A stretch of DNA of 50,317 nt, taken from positions 1 through 50,317 of the forward strand of contig JANRIC010000260.1 in assembly GCA_033765345.1 (NCBI GenBank). The letters run 5' to 3'. Source of the stretch: JANRIC01 sp033765345. GTDB lineage: Bacteria > Bacteroidota > Bacteroidia > Cytophagales > Microscillaceae. Shown in pieces: positions 1 to 7,217 of the stretch (its first letter is position 1; every line of letters begins with the position of its first letter). A model generated the notes under the pieces. The model was given only the letters and a program-made list of their open reading frames with translations, had not been told where the DNA came from and searched no databases. The translations under genes and the position numbers were made by a program.

Positions 1-109
1 TCTTGTTGGAAAAAGAAACGATATTGCATCCCATTGAGAATCGGACAGTTTTTCAAATTGTGTAGTCATTATTTTTGGTTTTGGTCAACTCAAAAATAGA
101 CCCGATTCT
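1..109 (-). mobile_element. Left-edge IS element: start of an IS5-like transposase gene
   Basis: On the minus strand an ATG at 69-67 opens a reading frame of 23 residues that runs off the window edge. It contains FEKLSDSQWDAISFLFP, which resembles the N-terminus of IS5-family DDE transposases (typically Y/F-E-x-L-T/S-D-x-Q-W). A TTGACC sequence sits about 20 bases before this ATG and could be part of its promoter. The element end is probably near 100-112, where the neighbouring AraC-type gene stops abruptly; CTAA at 110-113 would fit the 4-bp YTAR target duplication known for IS5 elements. The other end and both inverted repeats lie outside the window, so family assignment rests on the N-terminus only. 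Confidence 0.6.
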
Positions 110-781
110 CTAATTTTGAAAATCCCCAACAACTTCTAAAACGGTAATCATCATCAACCAAAGTTGAAGCACAACACCTCGCAGCCAGACCAAATCGGGA
201 GAAGCTCTTGACCAAAACTTTAACTGTGCCTTTTGATACGCCCAAAATACTTCCGAAGCAGATAATGACACATAAACAAAAAGACTACCCAAGGTAAAAT
301 GAATAATGTACTTCCGAATCCCCAAAATATCCGAAGGTAACACTTCCCTAATCGGTATTAAATCCAATTGCGGATGATAGGCATTCAAATATGCATTGTA
401 TTTAAAATCAAGACTCTGAATCTGCCAGCCCAGTGAATACAGTAACCAAAAAACTGCTGGTAAAAAATGTATATAAATCATACCCACAGACCGGATTTTG
501 GTTCGGATGTATAAATAAAAAAGCGGACCTAGAGTGAAATTTAAGCATTCTGAAAAATCTATCAGATACAAAACCTGAAACATATAATGTGTATAACACA
601 AAAATATCTCTAATACAATCAGAGAATTGCTCAATAAAACTGCGCCTAAAAAACGATTGGATAAAACCTGCCTCCGGCTTCCGCTTAGGAAAAAAAAAGC
701 CAGAAATAAACCCTGGATGATGCCCAAAAACATACATAACGCAAAAAAATCCAATCGGACAGCTAATGCTTCTCTTGCCAT
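110..781 (-). pseudogene. AraC-type regulator, membrane half only, truncated next to an IS element
   Basis: The 223-residue product has about six hydrophobic segments (residues ~9-33, 43-67, 70-93, 101-121, 157-183 and 203-223). It resembles the membrane-sensor half of Bacteroidota AraC-family regulators, which normally run to about 350-380 residues and end in an AraC helix-turn-helix. Here the frame stops with a TAG at 112-110 in the middle of the last hydrophobic segment, and the DNA-binding half is missing. A transposase gene begins only about 40 bases further on, so insertion of that IS probably cut the gene. It is divergent from the MFS transporter at 940, which the intact protein may have regulated. 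The family call is from the topology and partner architecture, not from a conserved motif. Confidence 0.55.
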
Positions 782-939
782 ACGTGTTTGCCCAATATTT
801 TTTTTTAAAGATACATATTTTGGTCAATGAAGATATGAATCATTGTATTAAATACAATTTTTTCCCCGATTTTTTAAATAAAATTTTCTATTCCTGCTTT
901 TTTTGCTTTTTTTGGAGCTTAAAATCTGATCACACACGT

Positions 940-2193
940 ATGCTCAATATCCAAAAAAAGATTAGCAACTCTTTCCTTATTATCCTAAGTCTGCCTTCAA
1001 CCGCTATGGGGTTTGCCCTCTCCATACAAATATCCGCCCTGAGCTGGATACTGAGCACCCACTACAAGTTGGATATTCACGAAGTAGGGCTGGTCTGGGC
1101 TGCCGGACCCTTGGCCGGGATTTTCGGGCAGGTGATCATCGGTTTGGTCAGTGATAAGGTGTGGTTTTGGAATGGCCGCCGGAGACCTTTTATCTTGATT
1201 GGAGGGGCATTGGCAGCTACCATGCTTTGGGCTTTGCCAAATTTGGATGTGATCCGGCACGCACTAGGTCTGGAAAGTATTTTGCTTATTGCGATCATCG
1301 TAGCCCTGACCCTGGATATTGCCATCAATATCAGTTTTAATCCCACCCGTTCTATCATCGCCGATGTGACTCCCGAAGGGCGCAATCGTACTCGGGGTTA
1401 TACGTGGATGCAAACCATTTCGGGTTTTTTTGGCGTATTGGCCTACCTGATTGGCGCATTGACCGATAAGTACGTATTAATTTATTCTGGTATTTTTCTG
1501 GTTTTTGCTTTTTCAGTAATTCCGCCATTACTCATCACCGAACCCCGAGATTTAAAAAATATAGAAAACGGTGATTCAAACCCCTTGAGATCAGACAATC
1601 ACCAAAAAGAACTTATCAAAATCTACCTAGCACACGCCTTTACTTGGTTAGGGGTTCAGACGATGTTCGTATATACTTTTGCTTATCTGCAATACACGAT
1701 GAGTGATTTAGATGATCGACAAATGGGCATTGTGATAGATATTGCTTTTGCAGTTTTGAATACGGTCGGATTTATTCTGCCTGCCCTGATCTTAGAGCCG
1801 CTCGCTAGGCGCATCGGGCAAGTAAAAACCCATACGCTATGTATTGCCGTCATGGCAGGGGCTTATCTGGCGATTGCCTTGATCGGCACTACACCGACGT
1901 CGTTTTATATCCTGATGGCTTTTGCAGGAGTAGGCTGGGCAGCTACGGTCAGTTTGCCTTTTGCCATTATGACCGAACGGGTAGATAAAAGCAAAATGGG
2001 CTTTTTTATGGGCATTTTTAATCTTTCGGTCGTTATTCCGCAATTGGTCGTAAGCCTAGGCTTTGGTAGTATCATTCAAAGTAATGAAAATAAAACTTTG
2101 ATTTTTATTATCTGTGCCATCTCTCTGGGAATTTCAGCCGTTTTATGGCGATTTGTGAGTGAAACCGCCACAGAAAATAAAAATACAGTGTAA
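940..2193 (+). CDS. MFS sugar transporter of the GPH/SLC45 (sucrose transporter-like) type
   Basis: The product is a polytopic inner-membrane transporter of about 417 residues with roughly 12 hydrophobic segments. The N-terminal part carries STAMGFALSIQISALSW and then NGRRRPF in the first cytoplasmic loop after TM2-TM3, a signature shared with plant and animal sucrose/SLC45 carriers. Related Bacteroidota proteins are thought to move sugars such as maltose or sucrose with protons, but the substrate here is not shown. An open frame extends upstream to 766, but its first 58 residues are low-complexity and overlap the divergent gene, so I chose the ATG at 940 (MLNIQKK). It lies back to back with the truncated AraC-type regulator, a common regulator-transporter arrangement. 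Confidence 0.8.
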   Translation: MLNIQKKISNSFLIILSLPSTAMGFALSIQISALSWILSTHYKLDIHEVGLVWAAGPLAGIFGQVIIGLVSDKVWFWNGRRRPFILIGGALAATMLWALPNLDVIRHALGLESILLIAIIVALTLDIAINISFNPTRSIIADVTPEGRNRTRGYTWMQTISGFFGVLAYLIGALTDKYVLIYSGIFLVFAFSVIPPLLITEPRDLKNIENGDSNPLRSDNHQKELIKIYLAHAFTWLGVQTMFVYTFAYLQYTMSDLDDRQMGIVIDIAFAVLNTVGFILPALILEPLARRIGQVKTHTLCIAVMAGAYLAIALIGTTPTSFYILMAFAGVGWAATVSLPFAIMTERVDKSKMGFFMGIFNLSVVIPQLVVSLGFGSIIQSNENKTLIFIICAISLGISAVLWRFVSETATENKNTV

Positions 2194-2201
2194 TAAAATT
2201 T

Positions 2202-2220
2202 ACACAAAACATGTGTTTTT
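2202..2220 (+). terminator. Weak hairpin terminator after the MFS gene
   Basis: A 5-bp stem ACACA/TGTGT (2202-2206 with 2212-2216) encloses a 5-base loop and is followed by four T residues. The stem is short, so termination may be partial. Confidence 0.35.
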
Positions 2221-2275
2221 CTCGTATTAAACCAGTAATTTTTGTCATTATTTAGTCTCTTAAAAATACTGAAAT

Positions 2276-3067
2276 ATGAGAAATCAAAATGCTTTGCTGA
2301 TTATTGATGCCCAATATGATTTTTGCCACCCCAACGGAGCACTCTTTGTCCCTGGAGCTGAAAAAGACATGGAGCGACTGAGCAAACTCATTCAGGATCA
2401 AGCCGATAAAATTGATCATATCTGCGTTACGCTTGACTCTCACCCTGTCAATGACATCTCTCACCCTTCTTTCTGGCAGGATAAAAACGGCAACTATCCC
2501 GCTCCTTTTACCCAAATCACCCTCCAAGAGGTCAAAGACGGTAAATGGACTCCCCGATTTTACCCCGAAAAAGCCCTGCAATACCTCGCAGACCTAGAGA
2601 AAGACGGTAAGTTTCCACACCTGATCTGGCCGGAGCATTGCCTCATCGGTTCCAAAGGCAATGCCCTGGATGATAAATTGATGGATGCCCTCGTCAACTG
2701 GACGCGCCGAGGCAAGTTTTATCAGGCTGTCACCAAAGGTACTTATCCGCTTACAGAGCATTTCGGAATTTTTATGGCGCAGATTCCCGTAGCCGACCGC
2801 CCCGAAACCCAACTCAATCAAGGACTTATCAAAACCCTCGAGAGCTATCAAAATGTATTTGTAGCAGGAGAAGCCAAATCGCATTGTGTGGCTACCAGCA
2901 TCAAACAAGCCCTCGACTATGCCCCCGGGCTTGCCAATAAAATGGTGATTATAGAAGATTGTATGTCTGATGTGCCCAATATGGGTCATCTAGCTGATCC
3001 GATCTATCAGGAGGCACGCACCAAAGGTATTCGTTTTGTGGATTCCCGCAATCTGACCCTGAACTAA
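2276..3067 (+). CDS. Nicotinamidase-like cysteine hydrolase (isochorismatase fold)
   Basis: The 263-residue cytoplasmic protein has the catalytic triad of the nicotinamidase/isochorismatase fold: Asp11 (LLIIDAQYDF), Lys154 (AVTKGTYP) and Cys204 (VAGEAKSHCVATS). Asp54 and His56 (TLDSH) sit where PncA-type enzymes bind a metal ion, and WPEHC (118-122) followed by GSKGN matches the family's WPxHCxxGT block. Nicotinamidase hydrolyses nicotinamide to nicotinate for NAD salvage. This protein is longer than typical PncA (about 200 residues) because of insertions around 60-115 and 140-170, so it may act on a related amide. There is a possible leader of about 55 bases after the MFS terminator, and the gene appears to be transcribed alone. 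Confidence 0.8.
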   Translation: MRNQNALLIIDAQYDFCHPNGALFVPGAEKDMERLSKLIQDQADKIDHICVTLDSHPVNDISHPSFWQDKNGNYPAPFTQITLQEVKDGKWTPRFYPEKALQYLADLEKDGKFPHLIWPEHCLIGSKGNALDDKLMDALVNWTRRGKFYQAVTKGTYPLTEHFGIFMAQIPVADRPETQLNQGLIKTLESYQNVFVAGEAKSHCVATSIKQALDYAPGLANKMVIIEDCMSDVPNMGHLADPIYQEARTKGIRFVDSRNLTLN

Positions 3068-3120
3068 AAAAGTGTTAGGATTGGGGTACTGGGATTTGGG
3101 TACTATATATCTCTGCCCCC

Positions 3121-3148
3121 TGACACCCGACTCCTGACACCCGACACC
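3121..3148. repeat. Two tandem 14-bp copies of TGACACCCGACTCC/ACC
   Basis: Two adjacent 14-mers (3121-3134 and 3135-3148) differ only near the end. They lie just upstream of the VWA gene and follow a short run of GGGTACTGGG-like words at 3085-3101. A similar word mix on the other strand occurs at 17932-17968. No function can be assigned. Confidence 0.5.
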
Positions 3149-3180
3149 CATTTCAATATTTAACCTTAAATCTAATACCC

Positions 3181-3855
3181 ATGAGCGATTTTGATTCTGT
3201 AGATTTTAATTTAAGCTATAATAATTTTAACCCCGAAGACATTCAGGTAGATGAGACCATCAATGCTGTGTTTGTGGTGGATATTTCGCCCTCCATTACT
3301 ACGTATGTCAAGGACTTGAACCACGCTTTTAATGACTTTACACTGACCATGCAAAAATCACACGTCGCCGATCAGTTGATGGTCTCGATCGTAGAATTTA
3401 ATGAAAAGGTACACGTCAAATCTGGTTTTCAGCCCATCAAACAAATCCCGCAGACTAACTTTGTGCCTTCTGGCGCAGGTACGGCTTTGTATCAGGCCAC
3501 GGCGCAAGGTCTGGAAATGGCTATCAACTATCGCCAGAACCTTGAGGCATCAGGCGTAATGACCAAAACCCTGATTTTTATCATTACCGATGGGATGGAT
3601 AATAGCTCCTCACTCACTGCTGGACAGGTAAAAAACAAAATCCAGGATATTTTGAAGCAGGAGCAAAATGCTTTTTCATTTACCACCATATTATTTGGAG
3701 TAGGTGATGCCTTTACTTTTGAAAGTGCCCAGAAAGAAATGGGCATTCAGCATCTGGCCAAAGTAGGCACAAGCGGCGCAGAAATACGCAAAATGATCAA
3801 CTTTATCAGTCAGTCGATTTCCAATACGGCTGGCAATAATCAGATTAGTTTTTAA
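3181..3855 (+). CDS. von Willebrand factor A domain protein (cytoplasmic, TerY/YegL-like)
   Basis: The 224-residue protein is a single VWA domain without signal peptide or membrane segment. The metal-ion-dependent adhesion site is intact: Asp34-x-Ser36-x-Ser38 (VVDISPS), Thr101 (GAGTALY) and Asp137 (IITDGMD). Such stand-alone VWA proteins usually act as metal-dependent scaffolds and are often encoded beside tellurite-resistance (Ter) or phosphatase/kinase modules. No Ter gene adjoins it here, although a TerB-like domain appears 4 kb downstream fused to an aspartase. A strong terminator follows immediately, so the gene is probably monocistronic. The partner and role are unknown. Confidence 0.75.
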   Translation: MSDFDSVDFNLSYNNFNPEDIQVDETINAVFVVDISPSITTYVKDLNHAFNDFTLTMQKSHVADQLMVSIVEFNEKVHVKSGFQPIKQIPQTNFVPSGAGTALYQATAQGLEMAINYRQNLEASGVMTKTLIFIITDGMDNSSSLTAGQVKNKIQDILKQEQNAFSFTTILFGVGDAFTFESAQKEMGIQHLAKVGTSGAEIRKMINFISQSISNTAGNNQISF

Positions 3856-3882
3856 AGACAAGCATATTGTTTCTTATCCTAT

Positions 3883-3930
3883 CCTCGTTTGAGCTTTGCT
3901 ATACGCGCTCGAGCGAGGTTTTTTATTTTT
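3883..3930 (+). terminator. Strong intrinsic terminator after the VWA gene
   Basis: A 12-bp stem (3883-3894 CCTCGTTTGAGC with 3907-3918 GCTCGAGCGAGG, two G-U pairs in RNA) encloses a 12-base loop and is followed by TTTTTTATTTTT. The T-run ends exactly where dispersed element copy A begins. Confidence 0.8.
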
Positions 3931-4043
3931 ATACCCAGATTTAAGTGATTTACAAGATTTCCCTGATTGATTTGCTTGATTTTTAATAATTTAAAAGCTC
4001 CTTGCAAGGGTTTTGCTTTTAAAACCACTTTGGTTTGAGTATA
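3930..4043 (-). repeat. Dispersed palindromic element, copy A (114 bp)
   Basis: This is one of four copies in the window of an imperfectly palindromic element with TATA at both outer ends. Read on the minus strand it begins TATACTCAAACCAAAGTGG and ends with the partner arm TATACCCAGATTTAAGTG on the plus strand. Compared with the 103-bp copies B and C it has an extra internal segment around 4000-4020 that contains the palindrome CCTTGCAAGG. It follows the VWA terminator directly. No open reading frame is present, so it would need a transposase in trans if it is a mobile MITE; alternatively it is a REP-like hairpin. Confidence 0.8.
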
Positions 4044-4124
4044 AAAAGGGTAGGGATAACAAGTAATACTGCTCGATCAAAACGAGGTTTTAAAGATACA
4101 AAATCGGGCGTTTTTTAGGTATAA

Positions 4125-4282
4125 TCACTCAAAGGCACTAAAAGGTCGTTCCGAAGGGCTTTTTTCTCACTCAAAGGCACTAAAAGGTCGTTCCGAAGGG
4201 CTTTTTTCTCACTCAAAAGCACTAAAAGGTCGTTCCGAAGGGCTTTTTTCTCACTCAAAAGCACTAAAAGGTCGTTCCGAAG
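4125..4282. repeat. 42-bp tandem repeat, about 3.75 copies
   Basis: Units start at 4125, 4167, 4209 and 4251, exactly 42 bases apart. Each begins TCACTCAAARGCACTAAAAG, continues GTCGTTCCGAAGGG and ends in CTTTTTTC; the last copy lacks the final ten bases. Copies 1-2 and 3-4 differ by a single G/A. There is no start codon and no spacer variation, so this is neither a coding repeat with a visible gene nor a CRISPR. The array lies about 100 bases upstream of the photolyase gene and could influence its transcription. Confidence 0.9.
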
Positions 4283-4381
4283 CATTATATAAGACTACCT
4301 ACCTTAAAACATACATTTTTTAGGAGCAGAGCATACTTTTTCCTTCAAGTTTGGTTCTTATGTAGGCATCGTTTATTAGGT

Positions 4382-5860
4382 ATGGAGCAATATCGCACAA
4401 AAATCAATGTATTATGGTTTAAAAAAGACCTTCGTTGGAGAGACCACGCCCCATTTTCAGAGGCTATCAAAGAAGATTTGCCTTTGCTTTTGCTGTATGT
4501 GTTTGAGCCTTCTTTACAAAACTATCCCGACTGGAGCCTTCGTCACTGGCAATTTCAATATCAATCGATAGTCTCGTTGAATGAAGAACTAGGTGCTTTT
4601 CAATCGAGGGTACATTTTTTTTATGGTGAAGTAGAAGAAATTTTTCGGTATCTTCTGGGTAAATTTGAAGTCAAATCTGTTTTTTCACACGAAGAAACCG
4701 GACTTCGGATCACCTATGACCGGGATTTGGCAATGCAGCGTTTTTTTAAACAAAAAGGAATCCATTGGCTTGAGTTTCCTTCAAATGGTGTAGTTCGGGG
4801 GCAAAAAAACCGCAAAACCTGGGATCAGACCTGGCTTAAGCGTATGGAATCACCGCAGATACAGCCTGATTTGCACCGTTTGCAATCTGTAAACCTGGAG
4901 CTTCCGGTGGAGTTTTGGTTTCCTTATCCTTTGAAAAACGACCTAGAGCAATATCCAGCCTTCTTCCAGCCTGCCGGCGAAGCCAAAGCCTGGCTTTATC
5001 TTAAAAGTTTTGTAGAAAAACGTGCCGAAGCCTATAACCGGAATATGTCCAATCCCTCAGCAAGTCGTATCAGTTGCGCTCGTATTTCAGCGCATCTTAC
5101 TTGGGGCAATCTGAGTGTACGCCAGGTATATCAATATTACCTCCGAATGCTCCCCGGCTCGCCATATCGCTTGCAGTTGAATAGCTTCCGGTCGCGATTG
5201 CAATGGAGATGCCATTTTGTACAAAAGCTGGAAATGGAAGACCGCCTTGAGTTTGAGCACATCAACCGAGCTTATGTGCACTTGGAACAGCCATTTAGGG
5301 AAGATTATTTGGAAGCTTGGAAGGGGGGCATGACCGGATACCCCCTCATGGATGCCTCGATGCGCTGTGTACGGCAGACAGGCTATCTTAATTTTAGAAT
5401 GCGGGCACTTTTGGTGTCATTTCTTACGCATATCCTCTGGCAACCCTGGCAAAGAGGGGTGCATCATCTGGCGCAGCAATTTCTGGATTATGAGCCGGGC
5501 ATTCATTTTTATCAGTTTCAAATGCAGGCAGGTGTGACGGGTATCAACACCGTGCGTATTTATAATCCCACCAAACAAGCGCAGGAAAAAGACCCTGAGG
5601 GCATTTTTATCCGAAAATGGCTTCCTGAACTGGCACAGCTTCCGCTGGCTTTGCTGCACGAACCCTGGAAAATGAGCCTTATGGAACAAAAAATGTACGG
5701 CTGTAATTTAGGCAGTGATTATCCAATACCCTTGCTCGACGCAGGAAAGGCTGCACAAAAAGCCCGAGAGGTACTTTATGGTATAAAAAAACTCCCCGAA
5801 ACCCGGCAAGAAGCCCAAAGAATCCTGAAAAAACACGTAAAACCGCCACAGGACGGGTAG
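4382..5860 (+). CDS. Cryptochrome/DNA photolyase family flavoprotein
   Basis: The 492-residue protein has an N-terminal Rossmann-like photolyase domain (LWFKKDLRWRDHAPF, residues 11-25) and a C-terminal FAD-binding domain with the family signature WKGGMTGYPLMDASMR (313-328) followed by GYLNFRMR. Photolyases use blue light and FADH- to repair UV-induced pyrimidine dimers; cryptochromes are signalling relatives. The usual GDW-NNGGWQW stretch near the flavin is replaced by LDYEPGIHFYQFQMQAGV (368-385), followed by the expected RIYNPTKQ. This marks a divergent bacterial subgroup, so repair activity is not certain. No visible terminator follows. The ATG at 4382 gives a normal N-terminus, and a 42-bp tandem array lies upstream. 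Confidence 0.85.
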   Translation: MEQYRTKINVLWFKKDLRWRDHAPFSEAIKEDLPLLLLYVFEPSLQNYPDWSLRHWQFQYQSIVSLNEELGAFQSRVHFFYGEVEEIFRYLLGKFEVKSVFSHEETGLRITYDRDLAMQRFFKQKGIHWLEFPSNGVVRGQKNRKTWDQTWLKRMESPQIQPDLHRLQSVNLELPVEFWFPYPLKNDLEQYPAFFQPAGEAKAWLYLKSFVEKRAEAYNRNMSNPSASRISCARISAHLTWGNLSVRQVYQYYLRMLPGSPYRLQLNSFRSRLQWRCHFVQKLEMEDRLEFEHINRAYVHLEQPFREDYLEAWKGGMTGYPLMDASMRCVRQTGYLNFRMRALLVSFLTHILWQPWQRGVHHLAQQFLDYEPGIHFYQFQMQAGVTGINTVRIYNPTKQAQEKDPEGIFIRKWLPELAQLPLALLHEPWKMSLMEQKMYGCNLGSDYPIPLLDAGKAAQKAREVLYGIKKLPETRQEAQRILKKHVKPPQDG

Positions 5861-6150
5861 TATCTGCTTTGACAATAACTCCATGCAGAAGTTATCCCCC
5901 GACTTGTAAGACACACAAAAAAAGCTTTTGATCTCTTCCCTATCGGTTTGAAAACAAATGAAAGGCTAAAAGTATTTTTTTTGTATTTTTCGGTTTTATT
6001 GATCGCAATAGTGCACAGTTTCCACAAAAAATATCGTGTCAACGAGTACAACTACTTTTTATCTTTTAAAAATACAGGTTTATTTTCCGTAAACTCTTTA
6101 AAAGAGCAGTCGTAGTTTATTATTTTAGAAAGTAAAAAACTGTATTATAT
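5861..6150. other. Gene-free stretch between photolyase and element copy B
   Basis: About 290 bases of AT-rich DNA. I see no convincing terminator, RNA gene or reading frame, although transcription from the photolyase must end somewhere here. Confidence 0.5.
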
Positions 6151-6253
6151 TATACTCAAACCGAAGTGGTTTTCCGAGATTTTAGCTTTTAAATCATTAA
6201 TAATCAAGCTAATCAATCAAGAAAATCAGGCAAATCACTTCAATCTGGGTATA
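6151..6253 (+). repeat. Dispersed palindromic element, copy B (103 bp)
   Basis: The element begins TATACTCAAACCGAAGTGG and ends ...AATCTGGGTATA. Its two ends form imperfect inverted repeats of about 25 bp, and the middle is AT-rich with the core AATCATTAATAATC. It is identical base for base to copy C at 36202-36304. It ends only nine bases before the start codon of the secreted protein at 6263, so it forms that gene's 5' leader and may affect its translation or promoter. Confidence 0.85.
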
Positions 6254-6262
6254 AATAAGCCC

Positions 6263-6814
6263 ATGAAAAAAATTATCATTTTAGTATTTCTATTTCTTTC
6301 ATTTCAGAGTTTTGCACAAACTCAAATCCATTTTATCAACGGCTATACCCAGGATAGCATCAAGGCAATTCCCAAGGGGCAGAGACCAAACCCAACAGCC
6401 TATTGGGAGAAACAATACATCGAGAAGCACTTAAAGGAATTTCAAAAAGGAGCCTCTTTTATCACTTCCAAAGAAATATTGGACAAATACGGTAGGAAAA
6501 TGCTGGGAAGACCCAACGGTCAGTTTGTTATGTCTAAAAAACAAATGGATAAACTCTTAAAGCAGGCCAAAGGCAGACTTGATTTTATAGAGACTCAATT
6601 AGGCATTCCGGCTGGTTTGTGGAAAGACAAAACTTTGGTCAGAATAGACATTCCCGAACCTCAAAAACTAAATCTTCGCATTCCAGACGGCAACGAAGGT
6701 GGTGCTAATGATCTGTGGCTACCCGGAGGGAAATTACCGACCGGATATTCCGAAGCTGTGCTTAATCAAATTCCTGAAGGAAGCTATACAGAGAATACGA
6801 TGATATTGAAGTAA
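6263..6814 (+). CDS. Small secreted protein, candidate polymorphic-toxin domain
   Basis: The 183-residue product begins with a signal peptide (MKKIIILVFLFLSFQSFAQ, cleavage near residue 19). The rest has no membrane segment. Its C-terminal two thirds (YWEKQYIEKHL, then LVRIDIPEPQKLNLRIPDGN at 125-144, then LWLPGGKLPTGYSEAVLNQI) remind me of toxin tips found at the C-termini of Bacteroidota polymorphic toxins; I cannot confirm this without a search. The gene is followed after 18 bases by an 80-codon acidic gene of immunity-protein size. If correct, this is a stand-alone exported toxin with a cognate immunity protein. The catalytic residues cannot be named. The alternative is an uncharacterised periplasmic protein. 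Confidence 0.6.
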   Translation: MKKIIILVFLFLSFQSFAQTQIHFINGYTQDSIKAIPKGQRPNPTAYWEKQYIEKHLKEFQKGASFITSKEILDKYGRKMLGRPNGQFVMSKKQMDKLLKQAKGRLDFIETQLGIPAGLWKDKTLVRIDIPEPQKLNLRIPDGNEGGANDLWLPGGKLPTGYSEAVLNQIPEGSYTENTMILK

Positions 6815-6832
6815 AAAAACCTAATAAAAAAC

Positions 6833-7075
6833 ATGAAAGAACTCATCAGAAAGGATTGGGAATATATTTTATTTGAAGAAAATCAGACATTTACGCTTTC
6901 AGTTTTGGTAGGGACAGTGGCTCTATATCATGTGGATATTATCTTGAATGAAAAAGAGTTAAAAAAGTATCAAGAGGAAGGGCAAAATTATCTGGATTTG
7001 CTGGCTGAGGAAGTCCGTAACCAACCCGAGAAATATCTGAATCGTGCCAATCAAGATAAGGAGGGCTTCGCGTGA
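6833..7075 (+). CDS. Small acidic cytoplasmic protein, candidate immunity partner
   Basis: The 80-residue product has no signal peptide or membrane segment. It starts MKELIRKDWEYILFEEN, has a central beta-rich stretch (TFTLSVLVGTVALYHVDIIL) and ends in charged helices rich in Glu and Lys. It is co-transcribed with the secreted protein 18 bases upstream. Size, charge and position match the immunity proteins that protect producers from polymorphic toxins, and the pattern DWEY...GTVALY is of the sort I associate with such families. This assignment is inference. A small conserved protein with another role is possible. Confidence 0.55.
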   Translation: MKELIRKDWEYILFEENQTFTLSVLVGTVALYHVDIILNEKELKKYQEEGQNYLDLLAEEVRNQPEKYLNRANQDKEGFA

Positions 7076-7217
7076 TAGCAAATAGATCGATGTAGTAAAA
7101 ATTACATCTATATTTGTTCTGTTTTTATCAATTTGATTGAGCTTTTTTCATCTTTTGGCGGCTAATCTCGTAAATTTCCCTATATTTGAAGCAGACACCC
7201 AAACACCAAAATTAATC

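Noticed and set aside
766..939. N-terminal extension of the MFS transporter
   Set aside because: The 58 extra residues are low-complexity and overlap the start of the divergent gene; the family start fits the ATG at 940.
4125..4282. CRISPR array
   Set aside because: The units are contiguous 42-mers without variable spacers, and no cas genes are near.
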